DNA from: Hyphomicrobiales bacterium
GTDB taxonomy: Bacteria > Pseudomonadota > Alphaproteobacteria > Rhizobiales > Rhizobiaceae
Direction: 5' to 3'
DNA length: 64,000 bases
Assembly: GCA_900489925.1 (NCBI GenBank)
Contig: UEHQ01000002.1
Span: 248,001 to 312,000, forward strand
Position numbers and translations under genes: made by a program. The notes beneath the pieces were generated by a model. The model was given only the letters and a program-made list of their open reading frames with translations, made no database searches and was not told the DNA's origin. Shown here one piece after another: positions 1 to 8,657 of this stretch; positions within the stretch are counted from its first letter, which is position 1, and each line of letters opens with the position of its first letter.

Positions 1-669
1 GCCGAGTGTGTCTTCGATGAATTCGCGCACTTCGCGACCGCGTTCGCCGACGAGAGCAATCACCACCTTGTCGAAGGCTTCGGCACGCGCGAGCATCGAC
101 AGCAATGTCGATTTGCCGACGCCCGAACCCGCGAAGATGCCGAGGCGCTGCCCAAGGCAGAGCGGCGCGAAGATATCGATCGCGCGCACGCCGGTCTTGA
201 AGCCCTTTTCGACGCGCTGGCGCGTCATCGACGGCGGCGCCGTATTGGAAATCGAGCGACGTCCAAGCCCCTCGACGACTGGCCCCAGTCCATCGATCGG
301 CTCGCACAGGGAATTGATGGTGCGCCCACACCAGCTGTCCGAAGGAGATATCCGGAACGCGCCCTTGCGGATCACGGTGTCGTGGATGCCGATCGGCTCG
401 CCCGGCTCAATCGGGCAGACATAGGTCAGCTCCGGTTCGACGCGAACGACCTCTCCGAGATGAACGCCGGTCGGTGATTTGTGGGCGACGAATTCGCCCA
501 GCCGCACATGCCGCGACAGGCCGGTCACAGTGTAGTGGCCGGCCGCGATGGTCTGAACATGGCCGCCCGGGGCGACCAGAAAATCTGGATTGGAATAGCG
601 TTCGACGAGGCCGGCAAGATGCGCGAGCTTCGGCGAAAGTGCGTCTGCGGCAAGCGGTGCGTGAGACAT
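1..669 (-). CDS. fliI: FliI, flagellar export ATPase (N-terminal part, cut by window edge)
   Basis: FliI is the cytoplasmic F1-beta-like ATPase that energises flagellar type III export. The 223 visible codons hold the N-terminal beta-barrel-like region and the start of the ATPase core. The Walker A motif GSGVGKST is at about residues 181-188, and the [12 protein letters not shown] stretch typical of FliI follows at about 207. The frame is open to base 1, so roughly half the protein lies outside. The ATG at 669 is preceded by GGGAGG and lies 15 bases after the flgF stop, so it is the second gene of a flgF-fliI operon read leftward. Confidence 0.95.
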   Translation of the reverse strand, partial: MSHAPLAADALSPKLAHLAGLVERYSNPDFLVAPGGHVQTIAAGHYTVTGLSRHVRLGEFVAHKSPTGVHLGEVVRVEPELTYVCPIEPGEPIGIHDTVIRKGAFRISPSDSWCGRTINSLCEPIDGLGPVVEGLGRRSISNTAPPSMTRQRVEKGFKTGVRAIDIFAPLCLGQRLGIFAGSGVGKSTLLSMLARAEAFDKVVIALVGERGREVREFIEDTLG

Positions 670-684
670 GCGTCAACCTCCCGC

Positions 685-1419
685 TTAGCGGCTGCCACCG
701 AGCGTCTTGATCGCTTCGTTGAAGGAATCTTCGCTGTCCTTGGTGAGCGACGTCATGCTCTCGAAGGCGCGGTTGACTTCGATCAGCTGGGTGATTTCCC
801 GCATGGCGTTCACATTGGAATTTTCGAGATAGCCCTGCTGGACGCCGACGTTGAAACGGTCGGTCACGGACCGTGGCGTTTCCGTGGTCATGATGCCGCT
901 GTTCTCGTAGCGCAGGTAGCCCTTGCTGATGTCGGCTTCGAACAGGCCGAGCGAGCCGGCCTGCTTGCCATCCTGGTAGATCAAGCCATCGGAGCCAACC
1001 TTGGGCTCACCGCCAGCCTTGTTGAGCTGGATCGGCGCACCGCCTGCATCGAGAACCGGATAACCACGAACCGAGACCAGCTCACCACTATCCTTCAGCG
1101 TGAAGCGACCGTCCTTGGTCAGAACCTTTCCGGCTGGCGTGTCGAGCGAGAACCAGGCGTCCCCCTTGATTGCGAAGTCGAGCATGTTGCCGGTGTGCTC
1201 CAGCTCGCCATTGTCGCCCGACAGGTAGTCGTTGCCCTGGGATACGTAGGCGATCTTTGCGTTGACCTTGTTACCGGTCTCACCAAGCATCTGGTTGAAT
1301 TTCACCTCAGTGCCGCGGAAGCCGGTGGTGTTCACGTTCGCCATGTTGTCCGCGATGGTGTCGAGACGACGCTCCAGTGCCATTTGCGAAGACAACGAAA
1401 CATAAAGACCGGATTGCAT
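685..1419 (-). CDS. flgF: FlgF, proximal rod protein of the flagellar basal body
   Basis: 244 aa. FlgF builds part of the proximal rod. The N-terminus [21 protein letters not shown] matches the rod/hook family signature, and the C-terminus carries the matching amphipathic helix ([20 protein letters not shown]). The open frame extends upstream to 1506, but the ATG at 1419 has an AGGAG Shine-Dalgarno sequence and places the signature at the very N-terminus, as in the family. It is followed by fliI and transcribed divergently from motA. FlgF and FlgG are similar; the ~244 aa length and position before fliI favour FlgF. Confidence 0.92.
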   Translation of the reverse strand: MQSGLYVSLSSQMALERRLDTIADNMANVNTTGFRGTEVKFNQMLGETGNKVNAKIAYVSQGNDYLSGDNGELEHTGNMLDFAIKGDAWFSLDTPAGKVLTKDGRFTLKDSGELVSVRGYPVLDAGGAPIQLNKAGGEPKVGSDGLIYQDGKQAGSLGLFEADISKGYLRYENSGIMTTETPRSVTDRFNVGVQQGYLENSNVNAMREITQLIEVNRAFESMTSLTKDSEDSFNEAIKTLGGSR

Positions 1420-1671
1420 CTTGGTAGGCTCCTGGCATTGGCGATGAACGGTACGAAATCCGTGTGTTTGCAGTCGGTTCGACCACGGGTTTCGCTGAGG
1501 CGGCATCTCAGAAACGGGCGCGGACGCCCATTCGTCACCTACAACCTTTCATCAAATCCTTGCGCGAAGCTGGCATCCAAAAAGCTTGTTCCGCAGGCGC
1601 AACCATCAGCCTCACGCAAGCCAGCAATCCTATCCCTTCCGTTGAAAATAACGATCAGGTTTGGACTGACG

Positions 1672-2544
1672 ATGAACATCATTATCGGATTTGTGATTAC
1701 CTGCGGCTGCATCGTCGGCAGCTTCATGGCGATGGGCGGGCACGTCGACGCACTTTGGCAGCCCTTTGAGCTCGTCATCATCGGCGGCGCCGGCCTGGGC
1801 AGCTTCATCATGGGTAACCCGATGAAGGTGGTGAAGGACTCGGGCAAGGCGCTCGGCGAAGCGTTCAAGCATTCGGTTCCGAAGGAACGTAACTACCTCG
1901 ATACGCTCGGCGTTCTCTATTCGCTCATGCGCGACCTGCGCACGAAGTCGCGCAACGAAATCGAAGCGCATATCGACAATCCGGCCGAATCCTCGATCTT
2001 CCAGTCCGCTCCGACGATCCTCAAGAACAAAGAGCTGACCGCGTTCATCTGCGACTACGTCCGCCTGATCATCATCGGCAATGCCCGCTCGCACGAGATC
2101 GAGGCGCTGATGGACGAAGAGATCAACACGATTCTTCACGACAAGATGAAGCCTTACCACGCCATCCAGACCATGGGTGACGCCTTCCCGGCGATCGGTA
2201 TCGTCGCCGCCGTTCTCGGCGTTATCAAGGCCATGGCGCACATCAACGACTCTCCCGAGGTTCTCGGTCACCTGATCGGTTCAGCGCTCGTCGGTACCTT
2301 CCTCGGCATTCTGCTTTCCTACTGCGTCTGCTCGCCGATCGTCTCCCAGATCAAGATCGTACGCACCAAGCAGCACCGCCTCTATGTCATCGTCAAGCAG
2401 ACCCTGCTTGCCTACATGAACGGCTCGGTACCTCAGGTCGCTCTCGAATACGGTCGCAAGACGATCTCCGCCTACGAGCGTCCGTCGATCGATGCCGTCG
2501 AGCAGGAAATGATGAACCCGGGCGGCGAGAACAAGGCGGCGTAA
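1672..2544 (+). CDS. motA: MotA, flagellar motor stator subunit
   Basis: 290 aa. MotA forms the proton-channel stator with MotB in the inner membrane. Four membrane segments are visible: two at the N-terminus (about 3-21 and 32-50) and two at about 170-190 and 200-220, separated by a large cytoplasmic loop with the family's ESSIF and [10 protein letters not shown] elements. The Pro-containing third helix ([14 protein letters not shown]) is intact. The surrounding frame is open far upstream, but homology starts at the ATG at 1672. motB is not in this window. It heads a plus-strand run motA-fliM-fliN-fliG-flhB, divergent from flgF across a 252-base promoter region. Confidence 0.95.
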   Translation: MNIIIGFVITCGCIVGSFMAMGGHVDALWQPFELVIIGGAGLGSFIMGNPMKVVKDSGKALGEAFKHSVPKERNYLDTLGVLYSLMRDLRTKSRNEIEAHIDNPAESSIFQSAPTILKNKELTAFICDYVRLIIIGNARSHEIEALMDEEINTILHDKMKPYHAIQTMGDAFPAIGIVAAVLGVIKAMAHINDSPEVLGHLIGSALVGTFLGILLSYCVCSPIVSQIKIVRTKQHRLYVIVKQTLLAYMNGSVPQVALEYGRKTISAYERPSIDAVEQEMMNPGGENKAA

Positions 2545-2550
2545 AAGCAC

Positions 2551-3489
2551 ATGAATGCTCCACTCCAGAAACCAGTCATGGACGACAGCCTGCTTGCAAA
2601 GCTGACCGGAAGGCTCGGCGACAAGGCGACGGTCGAGAAGATCTGCAGCGCGTTCGGCGATGTCTATCGGGAATTCCTGCCTGACGTCATCAAGAGCGAG
2701 ACGGGCCTCGAGGTTCAGGTCGACTATCTCGGCTGCCACAGCGGCTACAAGAACGACCTAGTCGCCGACCTCGGCGAAAGCGTCACCCTGGTCAATGCAG
2801 AGCTGCGCAACTGGTCGCGGAATGTGACCATGGCCTGTGGCAACGGCTTCATCATTACCTTGATGGAGCACCTGCTGGGCGCGTCGCCCGAGACGGTCGA
2901 GCAGCCGGCCGACCGCCTGCTTTCGGCGATCGAGCTCGAACTTGCCGTTACGGTGTTCGACAAGATTGCCGATGTGTTCCGCTCCGCGGTCAACGCGCCT
3001 GGCGGCTTCGAACCGACGCTTGAGCCGCCGCACGCAATCGAGACACGGTCGAAGCCGGCGGACGACAAGCCGGACGAATTTGCAGCCACGATCAACATGT
3101 CGATCACGCTGTCCGGCATCACGGCGGACTTCGCGCTGATCGTACCGCAGGCCGCGCTGCTGAAGACGACTGTTACCGCGCCTCGCGCAAAGAATCAGTC
3201 GCCGAAGTCTTCCGAATGGACCGACCAGCTTTCCGAGCAGGTCCGGCGTTCGCAGGTCACCCTGGAGGCCAAGATCCGGCTGCAGGACCTCACGCTTCGG
3301 ACCATCTCCAAGCTGGCGGCAGGCGATGTCATTCCGTTCCATGACAGCGGCGACGTCCGCGTCGATGTCAGTGCCAACAGCAAGGAACTGTATGTGTGCG
3401 AGTTCGGGCGCTCGGGCGAGAATTATACCGTCCGGGTCAAGGACACGATCAATTCGGATGACGAGCTCATCCGCCACTTAATGAATTAG
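2551..3489 (+). CDS. fliM: FliM, flagellar motor switch protein
   Basis: 312 aa, 6 bases after motA. FliM is the C-ring subunit that links FliG to FliN and, in many bacteria, binds CheY-P with its N-terminus. The C-terminal SpoA-like domain (about 225-310, with [15 protein letters not shown]) is recognisable and precedes fliN as expected. The middle is divergent, and I see no LSQxEIDALL-type N-terminal CheY-binding motif. A second Met is at residue 10, with no better ribosome-binding site. The call leans on order (motA-fliM-fliN-fliG) and the SpoA domain. Confidence 0.9.
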   Translation: MNAPLQKPVMDDSLLAKLTGRLGDKATVEKICSAFGDVYREFLPDVIKSETGLEVQVDYLGCHSGYKNDLVADLGESVTLVNAELRNWSRNVTMACGNGFIITLMEHLLGASPETVEQPADRLLSAIELELAVTVFDKIADVFRSAVNAPGGFEPTLEPPHAIETRSKPADDKPDEFAATINMSITLSGITADFALIVPQAALLKTTVTAPRAKNQSPKSSEWTDQLSEQVRRSQVTLEAKIRLQDLTLRTISKLAAGDVIPFHDSGDVRVDVSANSKELYVCEFGRSGENYTVRVKDTINSDDELIRHLMN

Positions 3490-3503
3490 CGCATTTCCTG
3501 TCC

Positions 3504-3519
3504 CCTGCCGCACGGCAGG
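3504..3519 (+). other. Hairpin between fliM and fliN
   Basis: A perfect 7-bp inverted repeat (CCTGCCG-CA-CGGCAGG) lies in the 62-base gap after the fliM stop. No T-run follows, so it is not a classical terminator. It could slow 3' decay or tune expression inside the operon (inference). Confidence 0.5.
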
Positions 3520-3551
3520 TTGAGGCAAGTTTCAACTGGAATAGTGATTTC

Positions 3552-4115
3552 ATGGCGACGAAGAAGACAAAGCAAACCGACGATCTTTCCCTCGAGCTCC
3601 CGGGCAACGAGGCTGAACTCGATCAGGCTATCGACGACCTGCGCGGCGTTCTGAAGACCGACGCAGATGGCGGCATGCCGGACTTCGGCGGCGATGCTCC
3701 CGGCACAGATCTCTCCGCCTTCGGCGGCGACCTGGACAGCGACACCTCCTTCGGCGGTGGTGACTTCGGTAGCTCCTCCGATTTCGGCGGTGGCGACTTC
3801 GGCAGCGACACGTCGTTCGGCGCAACGGCTTCCGAGCCGGCACCGCTCGGCAGCGCCATGCAGTCGAATCTCGAGCTGATCATGGACATTCCGATCGACG
3901 TCCAGATCATGCTCGGCAGCAGCCGCATGCAGGTTTCGGGCCTGATGAACCTGAACGAGGGCGCCACGATCGCACTCGACAAGAAGATCGGCGAACCCGT
4001 CGAGATCATGGTGAACGGCCGCAAGATCGCGCGCGGTGAAATCACCGTACTGGAAAACGACGACACCCGCTTTGGGGTCAAGCTGATCGAAGTAATGAGC
4101 ACTAAAAAAGCCTGA
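3552..4115 (+). CDS. fliN: FliN, flagellar motor switch protein
   Basis: 187 aa. The C-terminal ~85 residues form the SpoA domain ([17 protein letters not shown], then [21 protein letters not shown]), which makes the bottom of the C-ring and docks the export apparatus. The N-terminal ~95 residues are an acidic, Gly/Phe/Asp/Ser-rich low-complexity linker with a duplicated FGGGDFGS unit, much longer than the short enterobacterial FliN N-terminus. It lies between fliM and fliG in the motor operon. Confidence 0.94.
   Translation: MATKKTKQTDDLSLELPGNEAELDQAIDDLRGVLKTDADGGMPDFGGDAPGTDLSAFGGDLDSDTSFGGGDFGSSSDFGGGDFGSDTSFGATASEPAPLGSAMQSNLELIMDIPIDVQIMLGSSRMQVSGLMNLNEGATIALDKKIGEPVEIMVNGRKIARGEITVLENDDTRFGVKLIEVMSTKKA
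3750..3806 (+). repeat. Internal tandem repeat in fliN
   Basis: Two 24-base copies, 3750-3773 and 3783-3806, differ at 2 positions and recur with a 33-base period. They encode FGGGDFGS twice in the low-complexity N-terminal region of FliN. Confidence 0.8.
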
Positions 4116-4144
4116 TCCCGCTGCAGGGACGGAGAGGTTAGACC

Positions 4145-5185
4145 ATGATGGACTTTGACGATTTCGGCGGCGCTCTAGCCGGGAAACCGTTGACCGAGGC
4201 TGAAAAAGCGGCTGCTGTTCTCCTTGCGATGGGGAAAGGGGTCGCTGGCCGCCTGCTGAAGTATTTCACGCAGGCCGAACTGCAGACGATCATCGGATCA
4301 GCACAATCGCTGCGCGCCATTCCACCGGATGAACTGCTGGGACTCGTTGCCGAGTTCGAGGACCTGTTCACCGAAGGCGCCGGCCTGATGGACAATGCCA
4401 AGGCGATCGAGAGCATTCTCGAAGAGGGCTTGACCCCCGACGAAGTGGACAGCCTGCTCGGCCGACGCACGACCTTCCAGGCATACGAGACGTCGATCTG
4501 GGACCGCCTCGGCGAAGGCGACCCTGCATTCATCGGCAAGTTCCTGATGCGCGAACATCCGCAGACCGTGGCCTACATCCTGTCCATGATGCCGTCTTCC
4601 TTCGGCGCCAAGGTGCTGATGCAGATCCCGGACGGCCGACGCGCCGACATCATGAACCGTACCGTCAACCTGAAGTCCGTCAGCCCGAAGGCAGCGCAGA
4701 TCATCGAAAAGCAGGTCATGACTCTGCTTGCAGAGATCGATGCCGAGAAGAACTCGGTCGGCTCGACGAAGGTCGCGGAACTGATGAACGAGATGGACAA
4801 GCCGCAGGTCGATACCCTGCTCACCTCGCTCGAATCGATCAGCCGCGAATCGGTCAACAAGGTCCGTCCGAAAATCTTCCTCTTCGACGATCTCATGCTC
4901 ATGCCGCAGCGCAGCCGCGTCATGCTGCTGAACGACATCTCTGCGGACATCCTCACCATGGCCCTGCGTGGCTCGTCTGCCGAGATGCGCGAAGCGGTTC
5001 TTGCATCGATCAGCCCTCGCCAGCGGCGCATGATCGAATCGGACCTGCAGAGCGGCACCGTCGGCATCAACCCGCGCGAGATCGCGATTGCGCGCCGCGC
5101 GATTGCCCAGGAAGCGATTCGTCTTTCGAATTCGGGCCAGATCCAGCTCAAGGAGACCGAAGGCGACGGCGCAGCGGCAGCCTAA
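4145..5185 (+). CDS. fliG: FliG, flagellar motor switch / torque-generating protein
   Basis: 346 aa. FliG is the C-ring subunit that contacts FliF and the stator. The order is an N-terminal FliF-binding domain (AEKAAAVLLAMGKGVAGRLL), a middle domain with the EHPQT motif (about residue 139), and the C-terminal armadillo/torque domain with the charged helix after FDDLMLM. A GGAGAGG ribosome-binding site precedes the ATG; a second Met codon follows directly. The stop is followed by a strong terminator-like hairpin before flhB. Confidence 0.95.
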   Translation: MMDFDDFGGALAGKPLTEAEKAAAVLLAMGKGVAGRLLKYFTQAELQTIIGSAQSLRAIPPDELLGLVAEFEDLFTEGAGLMDNAKAIESILEEGLTPDEVDSLLGRRTTFQAYETSIWDRLGEGDPAFIGKFLMREHPQTVAYILSMMPSSFGAKVLMQIPDGRRADIMNRTVNLKSVSPKAAQIIEKQVMTLLAEIDAEKNSVGSTKVAELMNEMDKPQVDTLLTSLESISRESVNKVRPKIFLFDDLMLMPQRSRVMLLNDISADILTMALRGSSAEMREAVLASISPRQRRMIESDLQSGTVGINPREIAIARRAIAQEAIRLSNSGQIQLKETEGDGAAAA

Positions 5186-5263
5186 GACGCCGTAGCTGTG
5201 TACAGATCGACTGGGGTCGGTTGAAGCGATTGATCGCGGCAACCCCGACAGCTAACCTTGAAG

Positions 5264-5295
5264 ACGGCCGCGCTCCAGTGCGGCCGTTTCCTTTT
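5264..5295 (+). terminator. Intrinsic terminator-like hairpin between fliG and flhB
   Basis: A perfect 8-bp GC-rich stem (ACGGCCGC / GCGGCCGT, loop of 8) at 5264-5287 runs into a T-rich tract TTTCCTTTT. It ends 18 bases before the flhB start, so it can partly uncouple flhB from the upstream motor genes. Confidence 0.75.
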
Positions 5296-5312
5296 GATGG
5301 AGGGCCGCGACC

Positions 5313-6392
5313 TTGGCTGATGATGACAAGGACAGCAAAACAGAAGCCCCTACCGCGAAAAAGAAGAGCGACGCTGCCGAAAAAGGTAACCTGCCCTTCT
5401 CTCGCGAGTTGCCGCTTTTTGCGACGGTCCTTGCGACCTACGTCTACCTGATCTTCTTTCTGCCGAGCGGTCTCGGTCGGGTCGGCGATGCGCTCAAGGA
5501 CATTTTCGAGCAGCCCGATCAATGGAAGATCGAGACGGGACCCGACGTTCTCTCGCTGTTCGTCCATCTTGGCTGGGTGGCGGCCGCGCTGCTCGCGCCG
5601 GCAATGATCCTGTTCATGACATTCGGCCTCATAGCATCGATCGCGCAGAACCTTCCGGTACCTGTGCTCGAGCGCATTCGTCCGCAGTTTTCGCGCATTT
5701 CGCCGGCCAAGGGATGGTCGCGCATCTTCAGCCTGCCTGGCCTGATCGAGTTCGGCAAATCGCTAATCAAGATCCTGATTGTCGGCATCGTGATGTTCTT
5801 CGTCCTGAAGAGCGAATATTTCGGCGCCATCGACGCCATGTTCTCCGACCCGGCGACGATCTTTACGCGCATGATGTCCGCGATGCAGAAGATCACCATC
5901 GTGGTGCTGATCGCGACGGCGGTGGTGGCAATCGCCGACTTCTTCTGGACGCGCTATCACTATTTCAGCGAACTGAAGATGACCCGGCATGAAATCAAGG
6001 AAGAAAACAAGCAGTCGCAGGGCGACCCCTTCGTCAAAAGCCGCCAGCGATCCCTCATGCGCGATCGCGCCCGTCGCCGCATGATCGCCAACGTACCGCG
6101 CGCCACCCTGGTCATTGCAAACCCGACCCACTATGCCGTCGCGCTTCGCTACGTCCGTGAAGAAAACGATGCGCCTATCGTCGTTGCCAAGGGGCAGGAC
6201 CTAATTGCGTTGAAAATCAGAGAGATCGCGGAGTCGAGCGGAATTCCCGTTTTCGAAGATCCGCCGCTTGCGCGCTCCATGTTTGCGCAAGTCTCGGTGG
6301 ATAGTGTCATCCCGTCAGCATTCTACAAGGCCGTCGCCGAACTCATTCATCGGGTTTACGCGACGCAAGCCAAGAACCAACGGGTACGATAA
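5313..6392 (+). CDS. flhB: FlhB, flagellar export apparatus switch protein
   Basis: 359 aa. FlhB is the inner-membrane component that switches export from rod/hook to filament substrates after self-cleavage. About four membrane helices lie between residues 30 and 215. The cytoplasmic tail carries the autocleavage motif NPTH at about residues 270-273, within [13 protein letters not shown]. The frame has no ATG near the family N-terminus; the TTG at 5313 has GGAGG nine bases upstream and is the likely start. It follows the fliG terminator hairpin. Confidence 0.95.
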   Translation: MADDDKDSKTEAPTAKKKSDAAEKGNLPFSRELPLFATVLATYVYLIFFLPSGLGRVGDALKDIFEQPDQWKIETGPDVLSLFVHLGWVAAALLAPAMILFMTFGLIASIAQNLPVPVLERIRPQFSRISPAKGWSRIFSLPGLIEFGKSLIKILIVGIVMFFVLKSEYFGAIDAMFSDPATIFTRMMSAMQKITIVVLIATAVVAIADFFWTRYHYFSELKMTRHEIKEENKQSQGDPFVKSRQRSLMRDRARRRMIANVPRATLVIANPTHYAVALRYVREENDAPIVVAKGQDLIALKIREIAESSGIPVFEDPPLARSMFAQVSVDSVIPSAFYKAVAELIHRVYATQAKNQRVR

Positions 6393-6396
6393 CCGA

Positions 6397-6837
6397 ATGA
6401 AAAAATGCCCATACTCTGCCCAGCGTGAAAAAATTCTAGCTGAAGCAATCAGCCCGGTCGCCACTGAGCTCCGACTTCTGGACGCTTCCGACCTGATCTC
6501 GATCCTGCGCTTTGAGTATTACGGCAATCTTTCCGATCTCGTCTCTTCGGCCGCCGAAATGTTTTTCCACCCCGGCACGGTCAACTTCGGCCATGGCGGC
6601 AGCTATACGCTGGAGTGGGGTGGCAAGCCGGAAGTGGTGATCGATCTCGAAATCAAGCCACAGGGCGTCACTGTCTATGCCCAGCTGACACTGGCAGCAG
6701 AGCACGCCGGCATTGAGATCAACCACATCGCCTTTGAGAACCCCTCAAACGATCCCGACGAAAACACCGCTTTCCTGGAACGCAGCTTGCATGCGGCGCG
6801 GTTCAACGTCGACCCGCTCCAGGCCCTGGCAAGCTAA
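6397..6837 (+). CDS. Conserved hypothetical protein downstream of flhB
   Basis: 146 aa, four bases after the flhB stop, so probably co-transcribed. It starts MKKCPYSAQREK and has no signal peptide or membrane helix; composition suggests a soluble alpha/beta protein. I do not recognise a domain. It is convergent with visR (12-base gap). The position between flhB and visNR suggests a motility-related role, but that is inference. The longer frame from 6268 overlaps flhB and is less likely. Confidence 0.75.
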   Translation: MKKCPYSAQREKILAEAISPVATELRLLDASDLISILRFEYYGNLSDLVSSAAEMFFHPGTVNFGHGGSYTLEWGGKPEVVIDLEIKPQGVTVYAQLTLAAEHAGIEINHIAFENPSNDPDENTAFLERSLHAARFNVDPLQALAS

Positions 6838-6849
6838 GCCGTCAATTCT

Positions 6850-7596
6850 TCAGCTGATGTAGCCGAGGCGGATCGCCTTCGCGATGGCCTGGATTCGGTT
6901 GACCGAATCCAGCTTGATCGTGGCCGAGCCGAGATAGGCATTCACAGTATGGACCGACAGGCCGAGTTTTTCCGCGATCTCGTCACTGATCCGACCGTCA
7001 CCGGCCAGCTGCAGGCAGGCGATTTCGCGTTCGCTGAGCGCTTCGGCTGCAGCGACACGCCTTTCGTCGAGCGACAGGAGGTCGATCAGTACATGGCACG
7101 CACGGCCGTGGAGTTCGACAATCACGTCACCTGGCGGATCGAGATCGTCTCCGGTGAAGATGACGAAGCCGTTTCCGATCGCGCCCAGGCGCACCGGAAA
7201 GGCCATGCCGGAAAACGGCACCAGGCCGTCCTGCAGCTTCGCCATGAACGGAACGATACCAGCGGGGCCAGGCAGCGCGCGATCGTGCCCACCAGCCCAG
7301 GCGAGCGGCAGCATGGACTTCTCGAGATGGTCCAGGAGTGCTTCGCCGTGGGCGTCCACGAAGGCCTTGCTGAAACCCGCATTCGATGGGCCCCAGTTCT
7401 CCAGCTCGCAGACGAGCCGCTGCTTCGCCGGCAAGCCGGCGCCGCTGATTCGGTAAACCGCAAAGTTCTGCGCGTCAGCCAGCTTCTGCATGGCAACCAG
7501 GCGAGGAAACAGATCCGATCGGCTGCTTACCTTGTTGGTACGCATTGGACGCCCGGTATCGGAATTTCCCAGCGACCTGCCCGTTGGATGTGCCAT
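6850..7596 (-). CDS. visR: VisR, LuxR-type motility master regulator
   Basis: 248 aa. In Sinorhizobium meliloti VisN and VisR together sit at the top of the flagellar/chemotaxis hierarchy and activate rem. The C-terminal LuxR-type helix-turn-helix is clear (LSEREIACLQLAGDGRISDEIAEKL then TVNAYLGSA). The N-terminal ~170 residues resemble an autoinducer-binding-like fold. The ATG at 7596 follows GAGGAACGGCGC and lies 12 bases after visN. VisR rather than VisN is inferred from being second in the pair. Confidence 0.9.
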   Translation of the reverse strand: MAHPTGRSLGNSDTGRPMRTNKVSSRSDLFPRLVAMQKLADAQNFAVYRISGAGLPAKQRLVCELENWGPSNAGFSKAFVDAHGEALLDHLEKSMLPLAWAGGHDRALPGPAGIVPFMAKLQDGLVPFSGMAFPVRLGAIGNGFVIFTGDDLDPPGDVIVELHGRACHVLIDLLSLDERRVAAAEALSEREIACLQLAGDGRISDEIAEKLGLSVHTVNAYLGSATIKLDSVNRIQAIAKAIRLGYIS

Positions 7597-7608
7597 TGCG
7601 CCGTTCCT

Positions 7609-8355
7609 CTAAACGAGATTGTTTCGAACCGCGAACGCTATCGCTTCGGAACGAGTTTTGGTTGCTGTCTTGCGCATGACGCTGGTGATGTAGTTGTTGA
7701 TGGTATTGCGGGAGATGCCAAGGATCATCGCAATTTCATCACTGGTCTTGCCTTCGGCAATCCAGAAGAGACATTCGAGTTCGCGGTCGGTGAGTTCGAA
7801 ATCACGATCCGATTTGGAGCCGCCACAGTTCAGGAAGCTGGTGAAGTAGGCCGTCAGCAGGCCCACATCTCTCAGCCGTTCCTGAGACAGGATGAAGCCG
7901 TCGTCGAAGAGGAACATCAAGGCAAGGCGCGAGCGGCCGAGATTGAACATCAGCGAACAATATTGCCGGCTGGCACCGTCCGGTACGTCAGCATTATCGG
8001 GCAGCTGCGCGAAATGCGGCTGGAAGAGCTGCATGCACTTCTCGAGCTCGGTGGCCCTTGCAAAGCCGCCAACGAAGGTCCCGGCCAGATTGGTTACCAG
8101 ATCGAACGGCCAGTCCGACGACACGACGAAGTCGAGTCCAGCTTCCTGCACCAGGTCAGCGCGGGCAAGAAGATAGTGCGACGCTCCTACGTAGTCCGTC
8201 AGGGCGCGAAGCCCTGGCTGCAACCTGCCCGTGCTTGAAATCTCGCAAAGCTGGCTGATCAATTCCTCGCGCGATGACAGGTTTGCCGAGGCGATGCCCA
8301 CAAAGTTTCCCTTGTGTGTATCGCTCTTGAGAGCCTGCAATATGTGCATGTCCAT
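7609..8355 (-). CDS. visN: VisN, LuxR-type motility master regulator
   Basis: 248 aa, first gene of the visN-visR pair. The C-terminus has a LuxR helix-turn-helix (LTDRELECLFWIAEGKTSDEIA then NTINNYITSVM); the N-terminus is an autoinducer-binding-like domain. The frame is open to 8415, but the ATG at 8355 is preceded by AGGA at good spacing and starts at the conserved MDMHILQALKSD. VisN and VisR are thought to act as a heterodimer (known for S. meliloti). The ligand, if any, cannot be read from sequence. Confidence 0.9.
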   Translation of the reverse strand: MDMHILQALKSDTHKGNFVGIASANLSSREELISQLCEISSTGRLQPGLRALTDYVGASHYLLARADLVQEAGLDFVVSSDWPFDLVTNLAGTFVGGFARATELEKCMQLFQPHFAQLPDNADVPDGASRQYCSLMFNLGRSRLALMFLFDDGFILSQERLRDVGLLTAYFTSFLNCGGSKSDRDFELTDRELECLFWIAEGKTSDEIAMILGISRNTINNYITSVMRKTATKTRSEAIAFAVRNNLV

Positions 8356-8630
8356 TGACAAATCCTGCGGCTGAGGAATTACGACCGATCCGCGGCGTCT
8401 TCTAAAGAAATACACCCTAGCCGCGAATCATCCAAGATTACGACAACGGAGGAAATTCACCACCTCCGAGTTCTTGGGATTTACATTATCCGCATTTCGT
8501 GCGCCGATTCGCACGCTGATTCTATCTCTTCAATGAATGCTAAAATTAAGATGATTCTGCCCGTTGTGGCAATACGGTTCGCGTCAAACGCGAGATAGCG
8601 ACAATCAGCCAGAGAAAATCACCACAAAAG
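8356..8630. other. Upstream region of visN
   Basis: About 275 bases between the visN start and the fliF terminator, less GC-rich than the flanking genes. It must hold the visNR promoter (minus strand). I see no gene and no unambiguous promoter boxes. Confidence 0.5.
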
Positions 8631-8654
8631 AAAAAGGCCGGTTTCCCGGCCTTT
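8631..8654 (-). terminator. Intrinsic terminator of fliF
   Basis: Perfect 9-bp stem AAAGGCCGG/CCGGCCTTT (8633-8641 and 8646-8654) with a 4-base loop, followed on the minus strand by a T-run. It begins 4 bases after the fliF stop. Confidence 0.9.
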
Positions 8655-8657
8655 CCT

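Noticed and set aside
481..1671. Long plus-strand open frame continuing upstream of motA
   Set aside because: It covers flgF and the promoter region on the other strand; motA homology begins only at 1672.
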